Shown here: positions 7,201-15,558 of the stretch, piece by piece
Numbering within the stretch: position 1 is the first letter of the stretch
Layout of the letters: each line of letters opens with the position of its first letter
Origin: Anaerolineae bacterium
GTDB lineage: Bacteria; Chloroflexota; Anaerolineae; B4-G1; SLSP01
Direction of reading: 5' to 3'
DNA: 16,503 nt
Assembly (NCBI GenBank): GCA_016934645.1
Contig: JAFGSL010000153.1
Coordinates: forward strand, 1-16,503
Position numbers and translations under genes: made by a program
Notes under the pieces: model-generated
Database searches by the model: none
What the model saw: the letters and a program-made list of their open reading frames with translations, nothing else
Told to the model about the DNA's origin: nothing

Positions 7201-8601
7201 ATGCCAAAACCTTTGGTCGCTATCGTGGGACGCCCCAACGTGGGGAAGTCCACCTTTTTCAACCGTGTGGTCGGCGAACGCCGGGCCGTGGTCAGCGACA
7301 TTCCTGGCACCACGCGCGACCGCATCTTTGCCACAGCAGAATGGAACGGCTACTCTTTTCTTGTCGTCGATACCGGCGGCATTGAAATCCTGCCACCGAA
7401 CGTCGAAAAGGGCCTGCGTCCTAATCCGCAAGCGCCGCTTGCCGAGGACTCTGTCCCCTACATCCCTCTGATTCGCGCGCAGGCGGAGGCCGCCATCCGG
7501 GAGGCCGACCTGATCCTCTTTCTCACCGACGCGGAGACCGGATTGACCGGCGCGGACCGCGAGGTTGCCGACCTGCTGCGCCGCACAGAGAAGCCCGTTT
7601 TGCTCGTCGCTAACAAGGCCGACAGTGAAGCCCGCGAGCAGCAAGCCCTGGAATTCTACGAATTGGGCATGGGCGAAGTGTACACCACCTCCGCCATTCA
7701 CGGCTCGGGCGTGGCCGATCTGCTGGATATGATTGTGGATCTGCTGCCACCCCAGGCGCCGGAAGAAGGGGACGACGAAGCCGTGCATATCGCCATTCTC
7801 GGCCGGCCCAATGTGGGCAAGTCATCGTTGCTGAACAAGTTACTCGGCCTGGAGCGCGCCATTGTCAGCCCGGTGGCTGGGACCACGCGCGACGCTCTGG
7901 ATACCGAAATGGAATGGGAAGGGCAGAAGATCGTCCTTATCGACACGGCTGGCATCCGGCGGCGCGGGAAAATCGACCCGGGCGTGGAAAAGTACAGTGT
8001 CTTGCGCGCAGCGCGCGCGTTGCAGCGCACCGACGTTGCACTGCTGTTGATCGACGCGACCGAGGGAATCACGGCGCAAGACACCCACATCGCCGGGATG
8101 ATCGCCGAGGAGGGCGTCAGCGTCGTCGTCGTCGTCAACAAATGGGACGCGGTCGATGCGGAAACGCGAGCGAATCGCCAGCAATTTGAGGACGAAGTAC
8201 GAGAAGGGCTGAAGTTCCTCAGCTACATACCGCTGCTCTTTATTTCGGCACTCACCGGTATGCACGTCAACCAGGTGATTCCGACGGTGTTCGACATCGT
8301 AGACGCGCGTTACCAACGGTTGCCTTCCGGCCCGCTCAACGATCTCATCCGCGAAGCGATGGCGGCGCACCCGCCGCCGAGTAAGCGTGGCAAGCGTCTG
8401 CACATCCATTATGTCACGCAGCCGGGGGTCGCCCCGCCGACCTTTGTTTTCTTTGTCAACGACCCGGAACTGCTCCATTTTTCCTACCAGCGGTTCCTGG
8501 AAAACTGCATCCGTGAGGCTTATCCTTTTCCGGGCACGCCGATCCGTATGTCGTTCCATCGGCACCGTGAGAGAAGCGGCGCGCGGACGAAACGGAAGTA
8601 G
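7201..8601 (+). CDS. der: Ribosome-assembly GTPase Der (EngA)
   Basis: Essential double-GTPase needed for 50S subunit maturation. There are two G domains in tandem. The first has G10-RPNVGKS17, DTGG and N138-KAD141. The second has G201-RPNVGKS208, DTAGIRRRGK and N313-KWD316, followed by the SALTG G5 motif. The KH-like C-terminal domain runs from about residue 360 and ends basic (RTKRK). The ATG at 7201 is chosen over 12 upstream in-frame codons because GGAG lies 8 nt before it and the protein then begins in the usual way (MPKPLVAIVGRPNVGKS). At 466 residues the length is normal. An unusual linker of about 20 extra residues (PPNVEKGLRPNPQ...YIPLI) follows the first DTGG. The gene is the middle one of three with 5-nt gaps on both sides. 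Confidence 0.97.
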   Translation: MPKPLVAIVGRPNVGKSTFFNRVVGERRAVVSDIPGTTRDRIFATAEWNGYSFLVVDTGGIEILPPNVEKGLRPNPQAPLAEDSVPYIPLIRAQAEAAIREADLILFLTDAETGLTGADREVADLLRRTEKPVLLVANKADSEAREQQALEFYELGMGEVYTTSAIHGSGVADLLDMIVDLLPPQAPEEGDDEAVHIAILGRPNVGKSSLLNKLLGLERAIVSPVAGTTRDALDTEMEWEGQKIVLIDTAGIRRRGKIDPGVEKYSVLRAARALQRTDVALLLIDATEGITAQDTHIAGMIAEEGVSVVVVVNKWDAVDAETRANRQQFEDEVREGLKFLSYIPLLFISALTGMHVNQVIPTVFDIVDARYQRLPSGPLNDLIREAMAAHPPPSKRGKRLHIHYVTQPGVAPPTFVFFVNDPELLHFSYQRFLENCIREAYPFPGTPIRMSFHRHRERSGARTKRK

Positions 8602-8606
8602 AGAAA

Positions 8607-11600
8607 ATGTCCTCCACGCATCCACAGTTAGGCGTTGAAATTCGCAAGTTGGGGAATAAGTTCTTCGCCATTATCAAACAGGATAATGGGCGAGAGATAT
8701 TTACCAACGAATTTCAGCACGACCCCACCGGAACGACACACCTGGGGCCGCTGTGGTTGCTGGAACGCGGTGTGCTCCTCCCCGACGAGCGACGCGCGAG
8801 CGGCGGAAAAACCGGCGATGAACAGGCCGCCCAGTATGGTCAACGCCTGTACAGCTACTTGTTCGGCAAGGGTAGAAAACTGCGCGCCTTCTTGAAGGCC
8901 AATCCCGACTACCGGCAATCACACCTTGTCCTGTCACTCCATCCCGACGTGGCGTCGCTGTGGCGGTTGCCATGGGAATACCTCCACGACGGCGACAAAT
9001 TCGTCTGCCTGGATGGCGACATGCGCCTCAGCCGCCTGCCGGAGGACTTGCTGGAACTCTCCCCACGCGCAACGCCACCACCGTTGCGCGTGTTGTTTGT
9101 CATTGCCGCACCCAACGACCAAAAAGCCCTGGATGTGGAACGTGAGTTGACCGTGATGCAGGACGCACTCGAAGATCACGTCCGAGCGGGGAACCTGATG
9201 ATGGACGTGCTCGACGAAGCGACGCTGCCCGCGTTACAAGACACCTGCAACCGCCAGAGCTATCACATCATTCACTACATCGGTCACGGCACATACAGCC
9301 ACAAACAGCAGCGGGGGTTCCTCTGCTTCGAAAAGTCCAACGGCGAAACAGAACTGCTCGAAGCACTGCACCTCAGAACCATTCTGGATAGCGCAGAAAC
9401 TACTGGCGGTTTACCGTATTTGTGGGTAATTTCGGCGTGCCAAAGCGCGCAAATCGGCGTACTGGACGCTTTCGATAATGTTGCCACCGGCCTGTTACAA
9501 TTTGGCGCGCCGGCTGTACTCACCGTGCCCACCAGCCTCACCGACGATTCAGCCATCGAATTGGCACACACCTTTTACGGACAGTTAGCCGCCGGGCAAC
9601 AACCCATCGAAAGCCTCTACCATGCGCGGCAAGCACTCAACCAACTCGATGCCGACCGTCCCCTAGAACGCCGCCGCTTCGACTGGGGCGTCCCAGCACT
9701 CTACCTGCGCGCGCATGGTATGCAGTTGGTCGATCACGATTTGGCGGAAGATACAGCCACAACTGCGGCTGCACCTGCGACCGTATCGCTCGTGCGCAAC
9801 GTCGCCGGTTTGACGCTTCCGCACCGCTTTGTAGATCGGCAACAGGCTTTGCATACCCTGCGCAGCGCGTATCAAGATGGGAGCAAGGGTACTCGCGCTT
9901 TGTACGTGTGGGGCAGCTCTGGCTGTGGAAAGAGCGCACTGGTTGCCCAAAGCATCATTTATTCCGGCGTCGGCGCTGAAAACGTGTTGAGCATCAACTG
10001 CCGGGAACTTCTCGAACCAATCGCCGTGCTGGGAAAGATTGCCGACTTCTGGCGCGAGCAGCAGCACACAGAGGCAGCGACCTTGCTGCTCGACAAACGC
10101 CGCGATCCCGCCGAACGCGCGCATCTGGCTGCCCAGTCGTTAAGTGCGTATCCCCACATCCTCGTCTTCGACGGGCTGGATGCATGGTTTGCCGCGCCTT
10201 CGACCGATCCTGCCGCAACGCCCGGCACCATCGCCGACAAAACGCTGGCAGCGGTCTTGCGTGGGCTTTTGTTCACCCGCGCGTCCATCACATATGTGTT
10301 CACTGCACAGCAACGCTGGGCCGACGTCGCCGCGTTGCCCACCGACTACAAGCACGAAATTCACCTGGGCCCACTGACCCAGCGATACGCTGTCCTGCTG
10401 ATGGATGCGCTGCCGCACATCGGCCAGGAGCCGTTATCCGCTAAGGTGGAGGTCTACCGGCTCGTGGGCGGGCATCCACAAACGTTGCACCTCCTCGATG
10501 GATGGCTTGCTGCCGGTCACGAGTTGCAAATGCTATTCGATCATCCGCCCGTGCCACCCCAGGCCACTGAAACGTGGCAGCACTACTTCCTGGATAAGAT
10601 TATGCGCAGTCTCGACCCCGGCGAAGAGGACGCATTGACGGCCCTCACGGTGTTCAATGCCCCCTTCAGCGCTGGGGTGCTCACCAAACTGACGCGCATC
10701 ACGGAAAAATACGCTGCCCCCTTGCTTGAGCGTTGGGAAAAACTTGCTCTCGTGCAGATACGCCAAATCCAACGCGGCGAACGCATGTATACCTTCCATC
10801 CCATCGTGCGCCACTACATTCTGGATCGTGTGCAAGCAGACGAGGACCGCGCCGCCCTGTATGGGCGTATGGCGGCCTATTACGGTGCGCCGTTTATGGA
10901 CGAAGCCCGCCGGCGCGTTGTCGCGCGTAACGTCGGAGCCTGGCCCCCGGAGCGCGTCGCGTGGCTGGCCCGCGATAGCAACGGTATCCTCGGCATGTGG
11001 ACACGGCAGACACAGGACCATGAACAAGCCCGGCGTACCTTGGATGAGGCCCTGGCCTGGCAATACCATTTATTCAAAGCTGGCGATGCTGAAGCTGCCG
11101 CCCATATCATCCGTACCATCGTGCCGATACTTAACCGTTGGGGACTGCATGATCTATCCGAGGCACTCTTGCAGCGCAGTATCGCCGTGGTTGCCGGACC
11201 GGAACGCGCACCCAGCATGGACGACCTGGCAACCCTATACCTAGATCGCGGGCATCTCACCGAGGCCCTGAGAGTGTACGAGGAAGTCTACCAGATGCTC
11301 GTCACGCAGGGAGCCAGAGAACAGATGGCCCACATCCTGCGTCGCATCGCCCGCGCTCACCAGCAATTGGGGGATTATCCCCAAGCGATTGAAACGTATG
11401 AGACCGCACTGCAAGTTATGCGCGAGACCGGAGATGAAAACGGGCAAAGCGTATGCTTGCACCAACTCGCCGCGCTTCACCGCCAGACGGGCGATTACCG
11501 GCGCGCCCTCGCCTGCAGCGAGGCAACGGAGCAACTGCACCACAAACTCGGCAATCTTGCCGGTGCTGCGGCGGCGCTCTACGAACAGGCGCTCATTCTA

Positions 11601-11909
11601 AAGCACACCAACCGCCTCGACAGCGCTCTCGAGCATTGGCAGCAAAGCTTCGATACGGCCCGTTCAATAGGCGATGAAATTATGGCCGTCGATGCACTGC
11701 GGGAGATGAGTGCGGTGTATCGCGACAGCGGGCGCTTGGATAAGGCGATTGAAGCCGCGCTCAAGGCGCTTGAGATGTGCCATCGCATCGATCCCCGAAG
11801 AGCCGCCACGCTGCTCCAGATGCTGGGAAAGCTCTACGAACAACAGGGCGATGCTGACAGAGCCGCTGCCAGCTATACGCAAGCCCGGCGTATGGCACAG
11901 CAGTCATAG
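8607..11909 (+). CDS. CHAT protease - STAND NTPase - TPR protein
   Basis: A large (1100-residue) intracellular protein with NLR-like architecture. The N-terminal third is a CHAT (caspase-like) peptidase. It contains the LPWEYLHDG approach motif, the catalytic histidine H227 in YIGHG and the catalytic cysteine C278 in ISACQS. A linker leads to a STAND-type (NACHT/NB-ARC-like) NTPase from about residue 403. Walker A is G436-SSGCGKS443 and Walker B is ILVFDGLD with D522/D525. A winged-helix-like region follows (about 665-745). About six TPR units (874-1097) end the protein and are the likely sensor or scaffold. The ATG has GGAAG 8 nt upstream, and the start lies 5 nt after the der stop. By family knowledge, the sensor would trigger NTP-driven oligomerisation and so activate the protease. 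The trigger and target are unknown. Domain calls are firm and the biological role is open. Confidence 0.93.
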   Translation: MSSTHPQLGVEIRKLGNKFFAIIKQDNGREIFTNEFQHDPTGTTHLGPLWLLERGVLLPDERRASGGKTGDEQAAQYGQRLYSYLFGKGRKLRAFLKANPDYRQSHLVLSLHPDVASLWRLPWEYLHDGDKFVCLDGDMRLSRLPEDLLELSPRATPPPLRVLFVIAAPNDQKALDVERELTVMQDALEDHVRAGNLMMDVLDEATLPALQDTCNRQSYHIIHYIGHGTYSHKQQRGFLCFEKSNGETELLEALHLRTILDSAETTGGLPYLWVISACQSAQIGVLDAFDNVATGLLQFGAPAVLTVPTSLTDDSAIELAHTFYGQLAAGQQPIESLYHARQALNQLDADRPLERRRFDWGVPALYLRAHGMQLVDHDLAEDTATTAAAPATVSLVRNVAGLTLPHRFVDRQQALHTLRSAYQDGSKGTRALYVWGSSGCGKSALVAQSIIYSGVGAENVLSINCRELLEPIAVLGKIADFWREQQHTEAATLLLDKRRDPAERAHLAAQSLSAYPHILVFDGLDAWFAAPSTDPAATPGTIADKTLAAVLRGLLFTRASITYVFTAQQRWADVAALPTDYKHEIHLGPLTQRYAVLLMDALPHIGQEPLSAKVEVYRLVGGHPQTLHLLDGWLAAGHELQMLFDHPPVPPQATETWQHYFLDKIMRSLDPGEEDALTALTVFNAPFSAGVLTKLTRITEKYAAPLLERWEKLALVQIRQIQRGERMYTFHPIVRHYILDRVQADEDRAALYGRMAAYYGAPFMDEARRRVVARNVGAWPPERVAWLARDSNGILGMWTRQTQDHEQARRTLDEALAWQYHLFKAGDAEAAAHIIRTIVPILNRWGLHDLSEALLQRSIAVVAGPERAPSMDDLATLYLDRGHLTEALRVYEEVYQMLVTQGAREQMAHILRRIARAHQQLGDYPQAIETYETALQVMRETGDENGQSVCLHQLAALHRQTGDYRRALACSEATEQLHHKLGNLAGAAAALYEQALILKHTNRLDSALEHWQQSFDTARSIGDEIMAVDALREMSAVYRDSGRLDKAIEAALKALEMCHRIDPRRAATLLQMLGKLYEQQGDADRAAASYTQARRMAQQS

Positions 11910-11977
11910 ATAGTTCGCAGATCAGCGTAGGCGTTCAGCCATCAGCTATCAGCGAGGCTAACCAAGACACAATCCAA
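11910..11977. other. Convergent intergenic gap with short ATCAGC repeats
   Basis: The word ATCAGC occurs at 11921, 11941 and 11948 in 33 bp between two converging coding regions. No hairpin with a T-run is visible, so neither side has an obvious intrinsic terminator here. Confidence 0.4.
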
Positions 11978-12358
11978 TTACTTCACCATAAGTATCTTAA
12001 CCGGCGCGCGCCCATCGGGGATTAGCGCGCCGTTTGCATTGTAGAGGGGGACGCGCGACCCGCGCTCCACATCGTACAATCCCACGAACACAATGTAATC
12101 CCCGGCAGGCGCATCAGCGTGTAGAGCCAGCATGTGCGCATCGACGATGATCTGCTCCGCCACCCACGATGTCGTCGACGCAGCGCCTTGCTCCGGCCAA
12201 CTGTCGGACTGCGCCGTCATTGCCCCATCCGGCCCAACGAGATGGACGAACGCGGTATAGTCGCGTTCGGCGGTCCCTGTCACCTGCGTGTATAGCGTTA
12301 TCTCAAAGGTCTCGCCCGGCGTAAGTGTGCTTTGGCTCATGTCGAATGTCGACCCCAA
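11978..12358 (-). pseudogene. C-terminal fragment of the GT39 protein (beta-sandwich domain)
   Basis: A 126-codon frame that continues the homology of the frame ending at 12303. The text runs ...GDFARLVG in the upstream frame, then STFDMSQSTLTPGETF here, as expected for the last beta-sandwich domain of this family (PGETFEITLYTQV...DYTAFVHLVGPDG...DYIVFVGLYD). The switch lies at a run of four C on the plus strand (12353-12356), and dropping one base restores a single frame. The apparent TTG start is an artefact of the frameshift, and no ribosome-binding site supports it. It is best read as the end of the broken gene starting near 14695. Confidence 0.75.
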
Positions 12359-13409
12359 CCAGACGCGCGAAATCGCCCACGGTCACATCCAGGACTGTTT
12401 GTGGTTGCTGCGGAAGCGCAAAGAGCCGCGCGCGCTGGCGGATTGTCACCTCGCCGAGAACTATCTCCTCATCCGGCCCAAGTCCCACCATGAGCGTGCT
12501 GGGGCCTTCGGGCAGCAGTGGACCGGTGCGCAGCGCATACTGCGCGATGTAGCGATGGCCTTCGGGCCACATTGACGGAGCGGAGGGAGCTAACACTAGG
12601 TCACCCTTGGCGCTAGCGTTAGCCGCATATGCGAGTGACCAGTGTAACGCCTCCGGTGGATCGCCGGGCAGCCGTTCCCACGCCAGGCGGAAGGGTGACT
12701 GTCCCGCGGCCCGCACCTCTGCTGGGAGCGTCCCCGCACCGAGTAAACGCAGCCCAGAGAAATCCGTTAGCGATATGGGAAGTGCTTCTATTCCTGGCAG
12801 CTCCGTCGCCGGATAGCGCGGTGGGATGACTTCCACCTGGCTCAGTTCAACCCGTGTGCCACCGAACGTTCCATCGGGCAGGTTCACACCCACCCCTCCA
12901 CCATTGCCGGAGAGGCTCATCGTCAGTGCGTAGACGCCCGGCGGCAGCGTGAGATCAATGGGAACGTAGGCCGTCCCCTCGATGAACGCGCCGGGTTCCC
13001 ACGCCGTTGTGCGCCACGCGCGGTCATTCACAAGAATATCACCGCCCTCTGCGTATACGATATCACTTTCGGGATCGCGCAGCGTCAGGTAGATGTCGAA
13101 CGCGCTGAGTGGAGCCAGCGCCTGCCAACGCACGTGCATGGCTAACGCATCCGTGGCTTGCGCAGTGGACGACCACGTCGCCGCGACCAAATCCAGCATC
13201 CCGGCGAAGAAGCGCGCGCGAAACGGTGCTGCTTCTGGCATCTCCGTGGGCATGACGCAACGTTCTGCTTTTAGTCCGGCGACATCATCTGACGATTGGC
13301 ACCGCGCGGCGTCCAGGAGTGCTGCAAGTTGCGCCTCGTTCAGTGAGTAACAATCCGGCGCGTAGACCCAGAGGAATGCTTCGCCAGGGGCAAAGGGGAA
13401 TCCAGCCAC
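12303..13409 (-). pseudogene. Extracytoplasmic beta-sandwich part of the GT39 protein, frame-shifted fragment
   Basis: A 368-codon open frame beginning at GTG with no credible ribosome-binding site. It carries the extracellular C-terminal region typical of large Chloroflexota family-39 glycosyltransferases. There are two beta-rich modules (around ALAMHVRWQALAP...FDIYLTLRDP and SPFRLAWERLPGD...LHWSLAYAAN) and the segment LDVTVGDFARLVG that normally leads into a last module. That last module is found in another frame downstream. The first residues (FAPGEAFLWVYAPDCYSL) continue the homology of the upstream frame that ends in AWLDSP. The switch lies at 13392-13398, where runs of A and G meet and one base is missing. 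The stretch could still be translated as a separate polypeptide, but a broken gene is more likely. Confidence 0.72.
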
Positions 13410-13603
13410 GCACGCAACGCCGCAGCATCGGCGAAGGGCGCGGTGGCGTCAGCCGGTGCATCGGGCAACGGACCGGGCAACACGAGCGGCAAATCCACCG
13501 GGAAGGCCAGTGCCTGGGTGTATAGCGTCGCCAAGGGCATGCCCGCCAGCAAGATCTGGCAATTGTCGGGCGAGCACCGTCGCAGCGATGCCGTCGTACT
13601 CAC
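13340..13603 (-). pseudogene. Linker fragment of the GT39 protein
   Basis: Only the middle of this frame is meaningful. NCQILLAGMPLATLYTQAL to AWLDSP continues the soluble region that follows the last membrane segment. Upstream, the meaningful text lies in a second frame (PLGWGEYDGIAATVLA, about 13615-13571), reached by adding one base to the GG at 13615-13616. The return to this frame occurs at the GGG at 13568-13570, where one base is surplus. The flanking codons of this open frame are noise. Confidence 0.65.
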
Positions 13604-13609
13604 CCCACC

Positions 13610-14695
13610 CTAGCGGATGATCCGCTGCGCCAGCCACGGCCGACCCACGAGTGGATCGGCGTAGTAGAGCGGCAACGGCGCGACCAGCGCCCACGGCAGC
13701 AAGAGCGCCGCCAGCAAGGGCCACGTTCGGCGCAGTCTATGGTGTGCCCATGCTAGCGCCCCGACGCCGGATAGCAATACCATCGCCGAGAGCGCATACC
13801 GGTCGAATTTCTTGGTAGCGAGGGTAATTGTGGCGAGATAGACGAGCGCCAGAAAAGCAAACCACCACGAGGACGTAGCCGCGATTTCCGAATCGCGCCC
13901 CTTTTTCCTGATCGAATTAACCGCCGCCAAGACCACCCCAATCAGAACCGGTGGCGTGAGCCGGAAGAGTAGCACGGCAGGATAAAACAACGGCCCGGGA
14001 TCAGCGGTGAGTTGCCCGGCGAAGAAGACATCGCGCAGGCCAATGCCTTCGTGGTAACTCACTGCATCGATCAGGGTACGCACTGCCGCACGCGGATCTG
14101 CCCAGAACGGCGGATAGAGCGCCAGGTACAGTCCCGTCGTCAGAATGGTTAGTGCTACGACGCGTGCCACGCGCTTTGCCCACGGTTCACGCGGCAGGAG
14201 CAACAGTACCAGCGCCACGCCCGGTGCGACGAGCAATCCCAACGTTCTCGTCATCTCGGCGAGTGCCAGACACAGCGCTGACAGTGCCAGATTCAGGAAA
14301 TCACCTGCTCCAATTCCCGTTTTACGCTTCGAGGGGATCGCCAGATCCCCGGCTTTGCGAGGGAATCGGGGATCTACCGATCCCCTCCAAGCATAGCAAT
14401 GAGGGAGGACAAACAACACACCAAGCAGGACGAACATGGCCTGTAGTGCATCGGTATGGAGCAACCCAGAGAGTCCGCCGAAGAACGGATCGAGCGCGAG
14501 GAAGCAGACCAGCCAGCGCGCGGCCCGTTCGCCGAGGCGCTTGCGTCCGATCCCATAGACGAGCGCCACCCCTGCCGCCGTGATCACCCTCACCAGCAGT
14601 CGCGCGACAGGTAGAAAGAATGCTAGATGCGCGAAGGCGGCGTCGTTTTCCGGCGCGAGCCAAGCGATGTAGAGAGCCAACACCGCCACTGGCAA
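13610..14695 (-). pseudogene. Membrane part of a family-39 (PMT/ArnT-type) glycosyltransferase, disrupted
   Basis: The 361 codons encode about eight hydrophobic segments. They include hallmarks of polyprenyl-phosphate-sugar-dependent membrane glycosyltransferases: LPVARLLV...VALVYGIGR, LALDPFFGGLSGLLHTDAL, ALYPPFWADPRAAVRT, and TLATKKFDRYALSAM. The frame stops at a TAG just after WLAQRIIR, whereas the family text PLGWGEYDG continues at once in the next frame, so a base is missing. At the N-terminus the large first extracytoplasmic loop with the catalytic acidic pair is absent. The only start is a TTG inside a sequence that looks like the end of the preceding GT2 protein. A palindrome at 14326-14392 adds the hydrophilic text RGSVDPRFPRKAGDLAIPSK. 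I judge this a decayed gene of roughly 900 codons (14695 down to 11978). Sequencing error in a fast-assembled genome is the main alternative. Confidence 0.75.
14326..14392. repeat. 67-bp nested palindrome inserted inside the GT39 coding sequence
   Basis: The outer arms are GCTTCGAGGGGATCG (14326-14340) and CGATCCCCTCCAAGC (14378-14392). They pair over 15 positions with one C/C mismatch. An inner pair, AGATCCCCG (14343-14351) with CGGGGATCT (14367-14375), is perfect. The perfectly paired outer core, 14331-14387, is 57 bp (19 codons) and so does not change the reading frame. The encoded residues are hydrophilic in a protein that is otherwise membrane-embedded there. It resembles palindromic elements that insert into genes. 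Confidence 0.75.
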
Positions 14696-14731
14696 ATCCC
14701 GCCAGTCCGAAGAAATGCATTGGTTTAGCCA

Positions 14732-15436
14732 TTAATTCAGAAGGAAAGTGATGGTGAGCAGGTCCAGCACCACACGCACTGTTTTGCTGAGGTTGTACTT
14801 CGACTTCCCATAACGGCGTACGCGGTCGTTTACCGGCACTTCGACAACTTTCACGCCCATTTCGGAAGCGAGGGCGGGGATGAAGCGATGCAGTTCGCCG
14901 TAGAGTTTCACGTTCTTGGCGACTTCCCAATGGTAGATTTTGAGCGAGCAGCCGTAATCGTGCAGCACCACGCCGGTCGATTTAGCGATGATGCGGTTGG
15001 CGATCGAGGGCAAGCGACGCGAGAGGAACGGCTCTTTGCGCTGCTGCCGCCACCCACTGACGATGTCGTATTCGCCGTCTTCCATGATTTGGAGGAGCCT
15101 GGGGATGTCGGCGGGGTCGTTCTGCCCGTCGGCATCCATCGTGATGACGTAGGTCCCGCGCGCGAGGTCGAAACCAGCAGTGAATCCGGCGGTCTGCCCG
15201 AAGTTGCGCCGGAAGCGGATGATACGCAGGTGAGGTTCCTGTTCCTTGAGGCGGCGCAGCGTCAGCACACTCGGATCGGTGCTACCATCGTCCACAGCGA
15301 TGATTTCGTAGAGGCATCCCAGGTCACGCCGCACGCCAGAGAGTTCCGGAATGAAAGTTTCGAGATTGCCGGATTCGTTGTACACCGGCAGAACGATGGA
15401 CAAACCTAACTCCGGCGCGGTTGCAGATTCTTTCAC
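14732..15436 (-). CDS. Family-2 glycosyltransferase (DPM1/ArnC-like polyprenyl-phosphate sugar transferase)
   Basis: Transfers a sugar from a nucleotide donor to a lipid (polyprenyl) phosphate at the cytoplasmic face of the membrane, by family resemblance. The GT-A domain has VLPVYNESGN near the start, D49/D50 in VDDGSTD, the metal-binding D101-A-D103 in MDADGQNDP, and RFRRNFGQTAGFTAGF. The GTG start at 15436 is supported by AAAGGA 7 nt upstream. The catalytic domain is complete at 234 codons, but the frame stops at TITFLLN. The membrane tail usual for these enzymes (KPMHFFGLAGFASGGVG) continues in another frame from about 14731 and then returns to the first frame as LYIAWLA. The protein is thus probably truncated before its membrane anchor. 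It would normally feed lipid-linked sugar to a GT39 enzyme such as the broken neighbour. Confidence 0.88.
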   Translation of the reverse strand: MKESATAPELGLSIVLPVYNESGNLETFIPELSGVRRDLGCLYEIIAVDDGSTDPSVLTLRRLKEQEPHLRIIRFRRNFGQTAGFTAGFDLARGTYVITMDADGQNDPADIPRLLQIMEDGEYDIVSGWRQQRKEPFLSRRLPSIANRIIAKSTGVVLHDYGCSLKIYHWEVAKNVKLYGELHRFIPALASEMGVKVVEVPVNDRVRRYGKSKYNLSKTVRVVLDLLTITFLLN

Positions 15437-15473
15437 GCGTGTATCCTTTCAATCGCGCTCGACATATGGCGTT

Positions 15474-15501
15474 GTTGTACCACGAAGGTGAAGAGATGCA
15501 A
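15474..15501 (-). promoter_or_regulatory. Putative promoter of the GT2 gene
   Basis: On the minus strand, a -35 TTGCAT (15501-15496) and a -10 TACAAC (15479-15474) are separated by 16 nt, the same spacing as the two plus-strand promoters of this window. Transcription would start near 15467, about 30 nt before the GTG. Confidence 0.45.
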
Positions 15502-15517
15502 ACGCTCGCCGCTTATA

Positions 15518-15529
15518 TGACAATAGTCA
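15518..15529. promoter_or_regulatory. Possible secondary GntR operator
   Basis: TGAC-AATA-GTCA is a 4-bp inverted repeat in the divergent intergenic region. Its left part (TGACAAT) is the reverse complement of ATTGTCA in the operator at 15558-15575. This suggests a second, weaker site for the same regulator. Confidence 0.35.
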
Positions 15530-15558
15530 CCCTTGGATATGAAAATCATCCTGGATAA

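Noticed and set aside
8122..8136. GTC trinucleotide run (five copies) in der as a microsatellite
   Set aside because: It encodes the conserved hydrophobic strand before NKWD, where valines are expected. The run is short.
14322..14930. 202-codon minus-strand frame as an independent gene
   Set aside because: Only the short stretch KPMHFFGLAGFASGGVG is meaningful, as the out-of-frame tail of the GT2 protein. The rest is a shadow of the GT2 and GT39 frames.
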